Notes under the pieces: generated by a model
Seen by the model: only the letters and a program-made list of their open reading frames with translations
Databases searched by the model: none
Told to the model about the DNA's origin: nothing
Source: Haloarcula rubripromontorii
GTDB lineage: Archaea; Halobacteriota; Halobacteria; Halobacteriales; Haloarculaceae
Assembly (NCBI RefSeq): GCF_001280425.1
Contig: NZ_LIUF01000003.1
Span: 372,001-436,000, forward strand
Length of the DNA: 64,000 bases
Direction: 5' to 3'
In this document: in pieces, positions 26,291 through 34,928 of the stretch
Numbering within the stretch: the stretch's first letter is position 1
How the letters are laid out: the number at the start of each line of letters is the position of its first letter
Made by a program: the position numbers and the translations under genes

Positions 26291-26632
26291 ATGCCACGAC
26301 ACCGACGGACGTTTCTGACGACGCTCGCCACTGCAAGTGTCACGCTCCCGCTCGCCGGCTGTGCCGGCGGCGACGAGCAATCCGGAGACGAGGAGACTGA
26401 GGCAATGAGCGACGAGGAGACTGATGCAATGGAGGGCGAAGGACTGACGGACTCGATGGAGGGCGAGGGAATGACTGAGTCGATGGGCGGCGGCGAAACG
26501 AACAGTTCGATGGAACAAGAGAGCGACACGGAATCGATGGAGGGGAGCCCAATGACCGAATCGATGACGGAGTCCGAAATCGGCGAGTCGATGGGTGACG
26601 ACGAGATGACCGAAAACGGGACGGCGTCGTAA
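26291..26632 (+). CDS. Lipoprotein with tandem Met-ending nonapeptide repeats
   Basis: A 113-residue secreted lipoprotein starting MPRHRRTFLTTL, with a Tat-type RR and a lipobox LAGC (Cys24). After the anchor the whole mature protein is low-complexity and acidic. From Met47 to Met101 a methionine recurs at exactly nine-residue spacing (47, 56, 65, 74, 83, 92, 101) and the unit approximates EGxxxTESM. There is no folded domain. It resembles acidic stalk or metal-binding Met-rich tails, but no homologue with a known job is recognised. The start is chosen because the signal peptide begins there; an upstream in-frame start (26237) would precede the signal with charged residues. Confidence 0.8.
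   Translation: MPRHRRTFLTTLATASVTLPLAGCAGGDEQSGDEETEAMSDEETDAMEGEGLTDSMEGEGMTESMGGGETNSSMEQESDTESMEGSPMTESMTESEIGESMGDDEMTENGTAS
26429..26593 (+). repeat. 27-bp-period coding repeat (nonapeptides) in the lipoprotein
   Basis: Six to seven in-frame 27-nt units, each ending TCGATG or close to it (TCS-ATG at 26456-26458 and at about 27-nt steps thereafter). Units differ in the first half and agree in the last three codons, indicating old tandem duplication with divergence. Confidence 0.7.
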
Positions 26633-26656
26633 GTCACCCGGGATGGCCGTAGCGGA

Positions 26657-27295
26657 CTACACGCGCTCGTTGACCTGTTCGGCGACCCGCTCGCCGGGCC
26701 GCCGGAGATGGCCGCTCTCGACCTCGTAGACGTACCCGGTCACGCTCACGTCGTCGGGAATCAGTTCGTGGTTTTCGAGGTACTCGACCTGTGCCGCACA
26801 CGCCGCGTCGATGTCGTCGGTCATCCGGACCCACTCCGCGATGGACGCATCACCGATGGTTAGCTCCGGCAGCGCCGGGTCGAGATCGACGTCGTCGAGG
26901 TCGCCGTCGACCGCCGCCTCGAACCCCGCGACCACGTCCTCGTCGGACGCGCTCATCATCCCACAGTCGGTGTGGTTGACGACGATGATTTCGGTCGTAT
27001 CGAAGTACTGTGTTGTCAGCGCGGCCGAGCGAATCACGTCGTCTGTTACTTTGCCGCCGGCGTTGCGGTATATCTGTGCGTCGCCCAGCGAGAGGCCGAG
27101 CGCCTCCTCGACGGGGATGCGCTCGTCCATGCAGGCGACGACGAGCAACTGCTTGTCGGTCGGAATCCCCTTCCGGCGACGCCGCGCCCAGTCGTCCCGC
27201 GCGTCGACGCCCTCGTCGACTGATTCGTGGACGTGACCGGCCTCCGGTTCTTCGTGCTCGTGTGCGCCGTCGCTCCCGTGTGTGTGGTGTGGCAT
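26657..27295 (-). CDS. Beta-class carbonic anhydrase with His-rich N-terminus
   Basis: A 212-residue enzyme interconverting CO2 and bicarbonate. Zinc ligands are Cys55 in CMDER (with Asp57 and Arg59), His108 and Cys111 in HTDCG, and the core segment DAQIYRNAGG is present. The first 25 residues are His/Glu-rich (about five His in MPHHTHGSDGAHEHEEPEAGH) and may bind metal before transfer to the active site (inference). It is convergent with the lipoprotein gene (24-nt gap) and lies upstream of the Lhr-type helicase with its own promoter region. Confidence 0.93.
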   Translation of the reverse strand: MPHHTHGSDGAHEHEEPEAGHVHESVDEGVDARDDWARRRRKGIPTDKQLLVVACMDERIPVEEALGLSLGDAQIYRNAGGKVTDDVIRSAALTTQYFDTTEIIVVNHTDCGMMSASDEDVVAGFEAAVDGDLDDVDLDPALPELTIGDASIAEWVRMTDDIDAACAAQVEYLENHELIPDDVSVTGYVYEVESGHLRRPGERVAEQVNERV

Positions 27296-27387
27296 TGCAG
27301 GACACGCCTTTGTGCCCCGTGGTCTTTACTGCTTGCTCGACGGCAGGCCAGCGGACAGAAGGCACCCAGTCGAACGGTGCCAGCCGC

Positions 27388-30138
27388 TCAGTCGTCAGTG
27401 GCGACGGCGCTGTCGTCGGCGTCCCCGTTCTCGATTTCGTTCAGGACTCGCTGGTGGAACTCCTGCAGGACGGCCGATTCGTCCTCGGCCAGCACCACGT
27501 CGCTGGCCATCAGCGTCGCCAGGCCGAAGGCCCGCGGCGACGGCGAGTCCACGCGGGTTCGGACCACCTCGACGTCGCCGTCCCGCATCGCACGCAGGAC
27601 TGACTCGATGCCGTCGACGTTCAGTTTGTCCTCCAGAATCTCGCGGTAGGTCTCCTCGACGACGGCGAACTCGCCCAGGTCCTCCGCAAAGCCCAGCAGC
27701 ATCTCCGAGGAGACCTGCTGTTCGCTGGCCGATTTCTCGTAGCCCTTGTAGCGTTTGAGTATCATCAGCGACCGCGTGGCGTTGATGCGGAAGTACCGCT
27801 GGAGGAGGTCCGTCCCGTCGAGGCTGGCCCGCAGGTCCTCGCGGGCCGTCTCCGGGTCCAGGTCGCGGACGATACGCGAGATGTCGACCTTTCGGTTCAG
27901 CGGCATCGAGAGGGTGAAGCCGTTGTCGGCGACGGCGACCTGGACGTTCGCGCTTGCTTCTCGAGCGATGTGGTACGCCAGGAGCCGCGAGAAGCCGTCG
28001 TTGAACCGCCGGCCGTAGTTCGAGTGGACGTGGTAGTGGCGCTCGTACTCGTCGTGGTCCAGCGCCTCCTCGATGACCAGTCGGTCCGACGTGGCGACGC
28101 TCTCGGCCCCCGCGTAGGCCACCTGCTCGCGGAACATCCGTGCGATGGCGCGCACGCTGTTCTCGTCGACGGGGAAGGTCCGGAGCCAGTTCCGAACTTC
28201 GGACATGCCGCCGTCGGCCAGCCGGTCCAGCAGTTGCCCCTGGAAGTCGAGTATCTCACGGCCGAGGTCATACGAGAGGGGGAGCCGCTCCGAGAACCAC
28301 GACGGGACCGTCGGCCGCGCTGCCGTGCGGTCGACGTACACCTTCGACCCGCGGCGGTAGCGGTACTCGAAGTTGTCCCCGCCCAGCACGAACACGTCGC
28401 CTTTCTCCAGCGTGTCCAGGTACGACTCGTCCAGTTGGCCGACCCAGCTGTCGTCGCTCCGGGTCACCACGTCACAGGTAAACGAGTCCGGAATCGTCCC
28501 GATGTTGGTCATGTAGATGACCCGCGCGAGCCGGCCGCGCTTGCCGATGAGGCGCTCGCCCACGTCGTAGCCCTCGTAGTGGTGCTGGCCGTCGGGCGCG
28601 TCGTTCGTGTCCCGCCAGATTTTCGCGTAGACGTTCTTGTCCTCCATCCCGGGGTAGTCGGCGGTCATGTACCGCATCAGTTGCTCCCAGTCCTCGTCGT
28701 CGTAGTTCCGGTACGGGTAGGCCCGACGGAGGACGCTCTTGAACATCTCCTCGGGGCGAACGTCGTTGATCGCCATGCCGTAGACGTGCTGGGTAGCCAC
28801 GTCCTGGGCGTTCTCCGGGATGAACACGCGGTCGACGAACCCCCGCTCGGCCTTTTCGAGCATCACCGCACACTCGACCAGTTCGTCGCGGTCCAAGGCG
28901 ATGACCCGGCCTTCGACAGTCTCGCCGAGTTGGTGGCCGGCGCGACCGATTCGCTGGAGCAACGCGGCGACGGATTTCGGTGATCCGACCTGCACGACGA
29001 GGTCGATGTGTGGCATGTCGATGCCCAGTTCCAGGCTCGTCGAAGTCGTCACCACGTCCAGGGTCCCGGCTTTCAGCGACTCCTCGATGTCGCGGCGCTT
29101 CTCCTTCGAGAGCGAGCCGTGGTGACAGCCAGAGTTGGACTCGTCGTAGTCGTCGAACGTCTCCCGGAGGTTGTGCAGGACCCGCTCGGCCCCGGAGCGC
29201 GTGTTCGTGAACACGAGCGTGTTCGTATGCGACTGGATGTGCTTGTGGAGTTGCCTGTAGAACCGCTCGGTGACGATGTCTCGGGGCGTGTTGATGAGGT
29301 CGTCGGCCGGACAGGACAGCTCCATGTCGAAGTCGCGGGCGAAGCGCGTGTCGACGATTTCGTAGTCGCGTGGGTCTCCCCCGGGTTCCTCACAGCCGAC
29401 CAGGAACTCCGCGACGGTGTCCAGCGGCTCGACGGTGGCCGAACAGCCGATTCGCGTCGGCGGTTCCTCGACCATCTCCTCTAACCGCTCAAGAGACACC
29501 GAGAGGTGAGTCCCGCGCTTGTTCTCCGCGAGGCTGTGTATCTCGTCGACGATGACGTACTCGATAGTTTCGAGTTTCTCCTTGAACTTCGGGGAGTTCA
29601 GGAGGATGGCAAGCGTCTCCGGCGTCGTGTTGAGGATGTGGGGCGTGGTTTCGAGCATCGCCTGGCGCTCGCTGTCGCTGGTGTCGCCGTGGCGGATGGC
29701 GTGCCGGATTTCGACGTCCTCGCCCCGCTCGTCGAGCTTGGCCGTGATGCCATCGAGTGGCTGTTCGAGGTTCCGGTGGATGTCGTTTGCCAGCGACTTC
29801 AGCGGCGAGACGTACAGGCAGTAGACGGAGTTCTCCAGGTCGTCCTCGCGGGCCTTCCCGAACAGTTCGTTGATGATGCCGGTAAAGGAGGCCAGCGTCT
29901 TGCCGCTGCCCGTCGGGGCACAGATGAGGGCGTTCTCGCCCTCGTGGATGAGCGGGATGGCCTCCTTCTGTGGCGGCGTGAAGAAGCCGCCGTTGCCCGG
30001 GACGAACTCTCCGAACTGCTCGACCCACCACTCCTGAACGACGGGCGCGAGGCGGTCAAGCACCTCCGCGTCGTCAATGTCGACCGCGTCCGGGTCGAAG
30101 TCCGGGTCCGTCGCCGCGAGACGCTCGCGTCCTCCCAT
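27388..30138 (-). CDS. Lhr-type SF2 helicase
   Basis: A 916-residue DNA/RNA helicase. Motif I is APTGSGKT (74-81) and motif II DEIH is at 198-201; the second RecA domain follows, with a winged helix and the Lhr-core C-terminal domain (about 560-900). The order and length fit archaeal Lhr1/aLhr-core, which acts on forks and D-loops in recombination-linked repair. The N-terminal 35 residues are an acidic extension. Its start lies 97 nt from the divergent DapA-family start. Confidence 0.93.
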   Translation of the reverse strand: MGGRERLAATDPDFDPDAVDIDDAEVLDRLAPVVQEWWVEQFGEFVPGNGGFFTPPQKEAIPLIHEGENALICAPTGSGKTLASFTGIINELFGKAREDDLENSVYCLYVSPLKSLANDIHRNLEQPLDGITAKLDERGEDVEIRHAIRHGDTSDSERQAMLETTPHILNTTPETLAILLNSPKFKEKLETIEYVIVDEIHSLAENKRGTHLSVSLERLEEMVEEPPTRIGCSATVEPLDTVAEFLVGCEEPGGDPRDYEIVDTRFARDFDMELSCPADDLINTPRDIVTERFYRQLHKHIQSHTNTLVFTNTRSGAERVLHNLRETFDDYDESNSGCHHGSLSKEKRRDIEESLKAGTLDVVTTSTSLELGIDMPHIDLVVQVGSPKSVAALLQRIGRAGHQLGETVEGRVIALDRDELVECAVMLEKAERGFVDRVFIPENAQDVATQHVYGMAINDVRPEEMFKSVLRRAYPYRNYDDEDWEQLMRYMTADYPGMEDKNVYAKIWRDTNDAPDGQHHYEGYDVGERLIGKRGRLARVIYMTNIGTIPDSFTCDVVTRSDDSWVGQLDESYLDTLEKGDVFVLGGDNFEYRYRRGSKVYVDRTAARPTVPSWFSERLPLSYDLGREILDFQGQLLDRLADGGMSEVRNWLRTFPVDENSVRAIARMFREQVAYAGAESVATSDRLVIEEALDHDEYERHYHVHSNYGRRFNDGFSRLLAYHIAREASANVQVAVADNGFTLSMPLNRKVDISRIVRDLDPETAREDLRASLDGTDLLQRYFRINATRSLMILKRYKGYEKSASEQQVSSEMLLGFAEDLGEFAVVEETYREILEDKLNVDGIESVLRAMRDGDVEVVRTRVDSPSPRAFGLATLMASDVVLAEDESAVLQEFHQRVLNEIENGDADDSAVATDD

Positions 30139-30205
30139 TGTCGGTTCTTACCGAGTAGTAGGACCGCCGCGGCAAGTGGGTTCCGCCATATCGACGGGGA
30201 AAACG

Positions 30206-30211
30206 CCTAAG
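30206..30211 (+). promoter_or_regulatory. TATA-like element of the DapA-family gene
   Basis: CCTAAG centred 27-28 nt before the ATG at 30236. It supports that start over a longer in-frame one at 30077, which would run through the helicase start. Confidence 0.45.
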
Positions 30212-30235
30212 CGACCCCCGCGTCTGGCCTGGGGC

Positions 30236-31111
30236 ATGGCCGAATCCTTCGACGTACTGACGCCGCTGGTGACACCATTCGACGCCGATGGCGAGCTTGA
30301 TGTCGCGGGCCTGGAGTCGCTGGTCCGGCACGTCTCGGCGGCCGGCGTCGACGGCATCGTCCCCTGCGGGACGACCGGCGAGTTCGAGACGCTCTCGCCC
30401 GAGGAGTACCGGACCGTCGTCCGAACTGCAACGGAGACCGCGCCCGAGGACTGCCGCGTCATCGTCGGGACGGCCGCAACCGACGTTCCGACGGTCCACG
30501 ACCGGATGGCCTTCGCCGCCGAACAGGGCGCTGACAGCACGTTGGTCGTGCCGTCGTACTACGGCGGCCAGGCCAGCGAGGCGGGCAACGAGGCGTTCTT
30601 CGACGCGGCGCTCGCCGACGCGCCGCTGCCGGTCTATCTCTACAACATCCCCGGGGCCGTCGGGCAGAAACTGTCCGTCGAGACGGTCGCCGCGCTCGCC
30701 GAGTCGGACGCCGTCGCAGGGCTCAAAGACTCCTCGGGGGACCTGCCCTACGTCACGTCGGTCCTCGACCGGACGCCTGAGGATTTCACGGTCTACCAGG
30801 GCCACGACGGCCTGTTCGTCCCGTCGCTCGTGCTGGGCGGCGACGGCGGGGTCAGCGCGCTCTCGCACCTGCTGTTCGACGATCTGGAGCGGGCGGGCAC
30901 TGCCGTCGCCAGCGGTGATGTTGCACAGGCCAGAGCGGTCCAGCGGGATGTCCTCTCACCACTCTCGGAGGCGTGTGCCGAGTTCGGCTTCGCGCCCACG
31001 GTGAAAGCGCTGCTCGCCGACCGCGGCGTCATCGACCACGCGACGGTGCGGCCGCCCCGGACCTCGCTCTCGCCGGACGCGGTCGCGTCGGTGACAGAGC
31101 GGCTGGAGTGA
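30236..31111 (+). CDS. DapA / KDG aldolase family protein
   Basis: A 291-residue class I aldolase of the dihydrodipicolinate synthase family. The pyruvate-binding GTTGE is at 45-49, the catalytic Tyr in YLYNIP (Tyr136), and the Schiff-base Lys164 in AGLKDSSGD. The family contains true DapA, 2-keto-3-deoxygluconate aldolase and N-acetylneuraminate lyase; haloarchaea use a member as KDG aldolase in the semi-phosphorylative Entner-Doudoroff pathway. No lysine-pathway gene is nearby, while sugar regulators occur elsewhere in the window, so KDG aldolase is favoured but not proven. The following gene starts 68 nt downstream. Confidence 0.88.
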   Translation: MAESFDVLTPLVTPFDADGELDVAGLESLVRHVSAAGVDGIVPCGTTGEFETLSPEEYRTVVRTATETAPEDCRVIVGTAATDVPTVHDRMAFAAEQGADSTLVVPSYYGGQASEAGNEAFFDAALADAPLPVYLYNIPGAVGQKLSVETVAALAESDAVAGLKDSSGDLPYVTSVLDRTPEDFTVYQGHDGLFVPSLVLGGDGGVSALSHLLFDDLERAGTAVASGDVAQARAVQRDVLSPLSEACAEFGFAPTVKALLADRGVIDHATVRPPRTSLSPDAVASVTERLE

Positions 31112-31179
31112 CTCCAGACTCAAACAAGTCTGTGAGGTTCCACGAGATTCATTACGCTGGGCGGCAGTGAACGGAATAT

Positions 31180-31992
31180 ATGTCGTTGCTGCCCTCCCGC
31201 GGTCCCGACACGAGCACCTCACAGGACGGGGAGCTGCAGGTCGTTGGGGTCGACGAAGACGTTTCGGCGGTCCTCGATGCCCTTTCTTCCGAGACGGCCA
31301 GAGAGATACTCAACACGGTCTACGAGGAGCCGGGAACGCCCTCCGAACTGGCAGACCGGCTCGATATGTCGATACAGAAGGTGTCCTATCATCTGGAGAA
31401 ACTGGAAGACGAGGAACTCATCGCCGTCGCTGGGGTCCAGTACTCCGAGAAAGGTCAGGAGATGAAGGTGTACGAGCCTCCGGAGGACCCGCTGGTGTTG
31501 TTCGTCGGCACGCAGGAGCGCAAGCAGTCCCTCCGGTCGCTCGTCCGCCGTGTCCTCCCTGTTATCGGTATCCTCACCGCGGCCAGTGTTATGCTGCAAC
31601 TCCTGCTCGGACAGTTCCCGATTCAGTTCGGGAGTGCGGGGGCTGGCGGCGGAGACGCGGGAGCCGGCGATGAGGCTTCCCAGGGCGGTGGGGACGCTGA
31701 GAGTCTTGACGCGGCGAACCAGACAGAGCCCATATCGACCCCGACAGCGTCGGATGACGGTGGCTTCCAGATAGCTGAGGCGACAGAGACACCAGAAGCC
31801 ACGCCGGCCCCGGCACGGACCCCGGCTCCGGAGGCCGACACCCCGGTGATGACCGAGGCGGCGCGGCGACTGACAACCGACGCCGCGGCCAGCGGCGGCT
31901 TTCACATCGAGCCCGGCGTAGCCTTCTTCCTCGGCGGGCTGCTGGTCCTGACGCTGTACGTCTCGTTCTGGGCGTACAGGAACTACCGCTAG
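31180..31992 (+). CDS. Membrane-anchored winged-helix regulator
   Basis: A 270-residue protein. An ArsR-like winged helix fills residues about 27-100 (LDALSSETAREILNTVYEEP, then SIQKVSYHLEKLEDEELI). A membrane helix at about 124-143 and another at about 246-266 flank a roughly 100-residue linker rich in Gly, Ala, Thr and Pro, with EATPAPARTPAPEADTP. With the DNA-binding domain inside, the linker would face outside. This makes it a candidate one-component signal sensor whose DNA-binding domain stays at the membrane. It follows the DapA-family gene but with its own upstream region; its target is unknown. Confidence 0.85.
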   Translation: MSLLPSRGPDTSTSQDGELQVVGVDEDVSAVLDALSSETAREILNTVYEEPGTPSELADRLDMSIQKVSYHLEKLEDEELIAVAGVQYSEKGQEMKVYEPPEDPLVLFVGTQERKQSLRSLVRRVLPVIGILTAASVMLQLLLGQFPIQFGSAGAGGGDAGAGDEASQGGGDAESLDAANQTEPISTPTASDDGGFQIAEATETPEATPAPARTPAPEADTPVMTEAARRLTTDAAASGGFHIEPGVAFFLGGLLVLTLYVSFWAYRNYR

Positions 31993-32004
31993 GTGACGGC
32001 GGCT

Positions 32005-32619
32005 TCAGTCTGAACCAAGTCGGTCGGCGACCAGCACGCCAGCCTGCTCGGTGACCATCTCGACGGCCGTCAGCGCGTAGCCAGCATCTGTGAAGGCGTC
32101 GGCGAGGACGCCAACCGTCGCCGGGTCGTCGACCTCGGGACTGTAGAACGGTGCGTCGGGGTCGTCGTCGCCAAACAGCATCACGTCCCCGAGCACGATT
32201 CGCCGCGGCCCCAGATCGGCGATGGTGTCGATAGCCTCGCGTTTTTCGTCGTCGCCGAGGTGGTGCATCGCGAAGTTCGACGTGACAATGTCCACCGAAC
32301 GGTCGACGGTGGGGGCGCGGAAGCGGCCGTCGGCGAAGGAAGCGTTCTCGACGCCGCGCTCGTCGGCTTTCTCCCGTGCTTTTTCCAGCATCCCGTCGCT
32401 GATATCGCGGCCGAGAATCGCCTCTGCGTCGGGCGCGAGCGCGAACGCGATGGCTCCGGTGCCAGTGCCGAGGTCGAGCACCACGTCGTCGGCTTCGGGG
32501 GCTGCGTGCTCGACAACGAAGTCGACGCAGGCGCGATACGCCGCTGAATCCTGGTTCTCGTCGTAGGCATCGGCGTGTTCGGAGAACCGTTCGGCGTGTT
32601 CGTCGAGTGATTTCTTCAT
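32005..32619 (-). CDS. Class I SAM-dependent methyltransferase
   Basis: A 204-residue Rossmann methyltransferase. The glycine loop DLGTGTG at about 48-54 and the acidic ribose-binding residue after strand 2 (GRDISDGM) are present, as is the DIVTSNFAMHHL motif IV. The start at 32619 (MKKSLDEHAERFSEHAD) is chosen as typical of this group; a 20-codon longer frame is rejected. Substrate not deducible. It is convergent with the winged-helix gene (12-nt gap). Confidence 0.88.
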   Translation of the reverse strand: MKKSLDEHAERFSEHADAYDENQDSAAYRACVDFVVEHAAPEADDVVLDLGTGTGAIAFALAPDAEAILGRDISDGMLEKAREKADERGVENASFADGRFRAPTVDRSVDIVTSNFAMHHLGDDEKREAIDTIADLGPRRIVLGDVMLFGDDDPDAPFYSPEVDDPATVGVLADAFTDAGYALTAVEMVTEQAGVLVADRLGSD

Positions 32620-32902
32620 ACTCGCGTCTCGGCGTACTCGCACAAGTGTCTCCCGCTCCGTTTCGCGGGTTTGCCGCAAGCGCGGTTCGGTTAAAATGGT
32701 TTTTGAGCCACGGGTGAACTTTTGCTATCCCCGTCCGAAGCATGAACTGCGCCGTCGACGGGTGACCTTCCCACACGGCCGCCCTGACCCCGTCCCCGCC
32801 GACGGCCACCGCCCTCACTCCGCTGACGCTCCCTGGTGGTTCCCCTGCCGACGTGTGCCCCCAGACACCAACCCTTTGTCCGTTCGCTCGCTGTCGTCCG
32901 GT

Positions 32903-33655
32903 ATGCGTCTCACGTTTCTCGGCACCGGCAGCGCCATGCCGACCGGCTCTCGAATGCAGTCCGGCTACCTGCTTGAACGCGGCGGCCACCGACTGCTCGT
33001 CGACTGTGGGAGCGGCGTGTTGCACTCACTGGCCCGAACAGACGCGGGGTACGAAGGCGTCGACACCGTCCTGCTGACACATCACCATCTGGACCACGTT
33101 TCCGACCTCGACGTGCTGATGAAGGCCCGGTGGCTGGCCGGTGAGACGGACCTCACTGTCGCAGGGCCGCCGGGGACGAGTGACCTGATTCGTGACCTGC
33201 TCGACACACACGACTATATGCAGGACCGTCTGGACCTGACGCTCATGGATCTCGACAGCGGGCCGTTTGAACTGGCGGGGTTCAGCGGCGACGCCTGCGA
33301 GACGCGCCACTCGATGCAGTGTTTCGCTTACCGACTCTCCGTCGATGCCGGGCCAGCAATAACGCTCGGCGCTGACTCCGAGGCGTTCACCGATCTCATC
33401 GAGTTTGCTGACGGGTCAGCTGTGCTCGTCCACGACTGCTCGTTCCCGGACGAGGTGGACGTGTCGAACCACCCGACGCCGACGACGCTCGGACGGACGC
33501 TCCGCGATGCCGACGCCGAGGTCGGGCGCGTGTATCTCACGCACCTGTATCCACACACCGAAGGGCGACACGAGGAGATGCTCGACGCGATAGCCGACAG
33601 CTACGACGGCGACGTGCAGTTCGCCGAGGACGGCCTGACGATAACGGTCAGCTAG
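32903..33655 (+). CDS. MBL-fold metallohydrolase (RNase Z/arylsulfatase-like group)
   Basis: A 250-residue metallo-beta-lactamase-fold protein. The dimetal motif HHHLDH is at 60-65 (His60, His62, Asp64, His65), and the first strand RLTFLGTGSAMPTGSRMQSG is the RNase Z/ElaC-like start. Later metal ligands are in VHDCSFPDE and THLYPH. It is shorter than tRNase Z and lacks the flexible exosite arm, so a tRNA 3' processing role is not supported; phosphodiesterase or hydrolase of unknown substrate. The longer in-frame start at 32696 is rejected because it precedes the strand. Its stop shares CTAG with the convergent histidine kinase. Confidence 0.88.
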   Translation: MRLTFLGTGSAMPTGSRMQSGYLLERGGHRLLVDCGSGVLHSLARTDAGYEGVDTVLLTHHHLDHVSDLDVLMKARWLAGETDLTVAGPPGTSDLIRDLLDTHDYMQDRLDLTLMDLDSGPFELAGFSGDACETRHSMQCFAYRLSVDAGPAITLGADSEAFTDLIEFADGSAVLVHDCSFPDEVDVSNHPTPTTLGRTLRDADAEVGRVYLTHLYPHTEGRHEEMLDAIADSYDGDVQFAEDGLTITVS

Positions 33656-34809
33656 ACGCGTTCGAGCGTGACACGGAACTCGGCCCCGCCAGCGTCGCTT
33701 TCGGCCACGCTGACACTGCCGCCGTAGGATTCAGTCAACGCCCGAACGAAGCCGAGGCCGAAGCCGGTCCCCGGACTCTCCTGTCCTTTCACGCCCATCT
33801 CGAAGATATCCTCACGCAGGTCCGGCGAGACTCCGCCCCCGTCATCGCCGAAACAGACGGTGACCTCGTCGGGGCTGACGTCGGCCGGTGCGACTCGCAC
33901 ATGAATCGCACCGTCGTTGTGGACCGCCGCGTTGGACATGATGTTCGTGAACACCGAGTCGAGCAGGTCACCGCCGTACACCTGATAGTCGAACTCGGCC
34001 GCATCGAAGTCGATAGTCAGCGACTCGTAGTTGGCCTCGATGTCACGGACCGTCTCTCCGAGGACCGTGCCGAGATCGCGTGGCTCCGGATTGTCTTGTG
34101 CTTCAAGCGTCGAGACGAGGTCGCCAACGCGCTGGATGAGGTCGGCGGCGCTCTCGGCCGCGCGCTGGATCTTGCCGGCATACTCTTTCGTCTGGCCGTC
34201 GACCTGTCCAGCGACCACATCTGCGAAGCCGGCGATGACCTGCAGGTCGTTCCCGAGGTCGTGCCGGAGCAGTCGGTCGTACATCTCGATCATCTCTTTT
34301 CGCCGTTCTAAATCACGGTGTGCCCGTTCTAACCGTTCGCGGGAGCGGATATTGGAGATGGCCGTCGCGGCGTGGGTGGCAAGAATCTCCATCGGTCTGA
34401 TGTACTCGTCGCCGAACTCCTCGACAGTTTGTGACCGAGTGACCAACACTGCAGTCACCTCATCGCCCATCCGGGCCGGGACAGCCAGCGCACCCGTCAC
34501 ATCTGAGTCGGCTGTGACAGCGGCATCAGTGCCCTGTTCGACAAGCGTCTCGCCGGCCTCCTGTGCCCGTCGAGCCAGATCGCTCGGTGGCTCGCCCTGG
34601 ACGAGATTCGGGTTCGTACTGTGGACGACACGGAGGTCGTCGTCGCGAACCTCAACGAATGTAGAGTAGGAGAACTCGAACAGCAGCGACATCGCTTCAA
34701 GCGTGAGTGAGACGACTTCGTCGACGGACTCGCACCGATTGAGCGCCTGACCGTATTTGTTCAGGTCGGCGACCTGTCTGGCGAAGTCCTGTTGTTCATC
34801 GAACGACAT
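33652..34809 (-). CDS. GAF-domain sensor histidine kinase
   Basis: A cytoplasmic sensor kinase of about 385 residues with no membrane helix. A GAF-like domain (about 20-150) is followed by a coiled coil and a HisKA-type domain with the phospho-acceptor in LLRHDLGNDL (His183 from this start), then an HATPase with the N-box NIMSNAAVHND and G boxes GDDGGGVS and GTGFGLGF. The ATG at 34809 is used, although a GTG 9 nt upstream would suit a leaderless transcript from the TATATA at about 34841. No response regulator is adjacent. It overlaps the MBL gene by CTAG. Confidence 0.9.
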   Translation of the reverse strand: MSFDEQQDFARQVADLNKYGQALNRCESVDEVVSLTLEAMSLLFEFSYSTFVEVRDDDLRVVHSTNPNLVQGEPPSDLARRAQEAGETLVEQGTDAAVTADSDVTGALAVPARMGDEVTAVLVTRSQTVEEFGDEYIRPMEILATHAATAISNIRSRERLERAHRDLERRKEMIEMYDRLLRHDLGNDLQVIAGFADVVAGQVDGQTKEYAGKIQRAAESAADLIQRVGDLVSTLEAQDNPEPRDLGTVLGETVRDIEANYESLTIDFDAAEFDYQVYGGDLLDSVFTNIMSNAAVHNDGAIHVRVAPADVSPDEVTVCFGDDGGGVSPDLREDIFEMGVKGQESPGTGFGLGFVRALTESYGGSVSVAESDAGGAEFRVTLERV

Positions 34810-34928
34810 ATTACCCACACCTCGAAGACATTGGAATTATATATCAATAGAGAGCGGGGCAAAAAACGGTTTCGGGGGATTCACCGGCGGAATGAAACAT
34901 GGCAGACACGTATCGTGGGTACGTGGCC

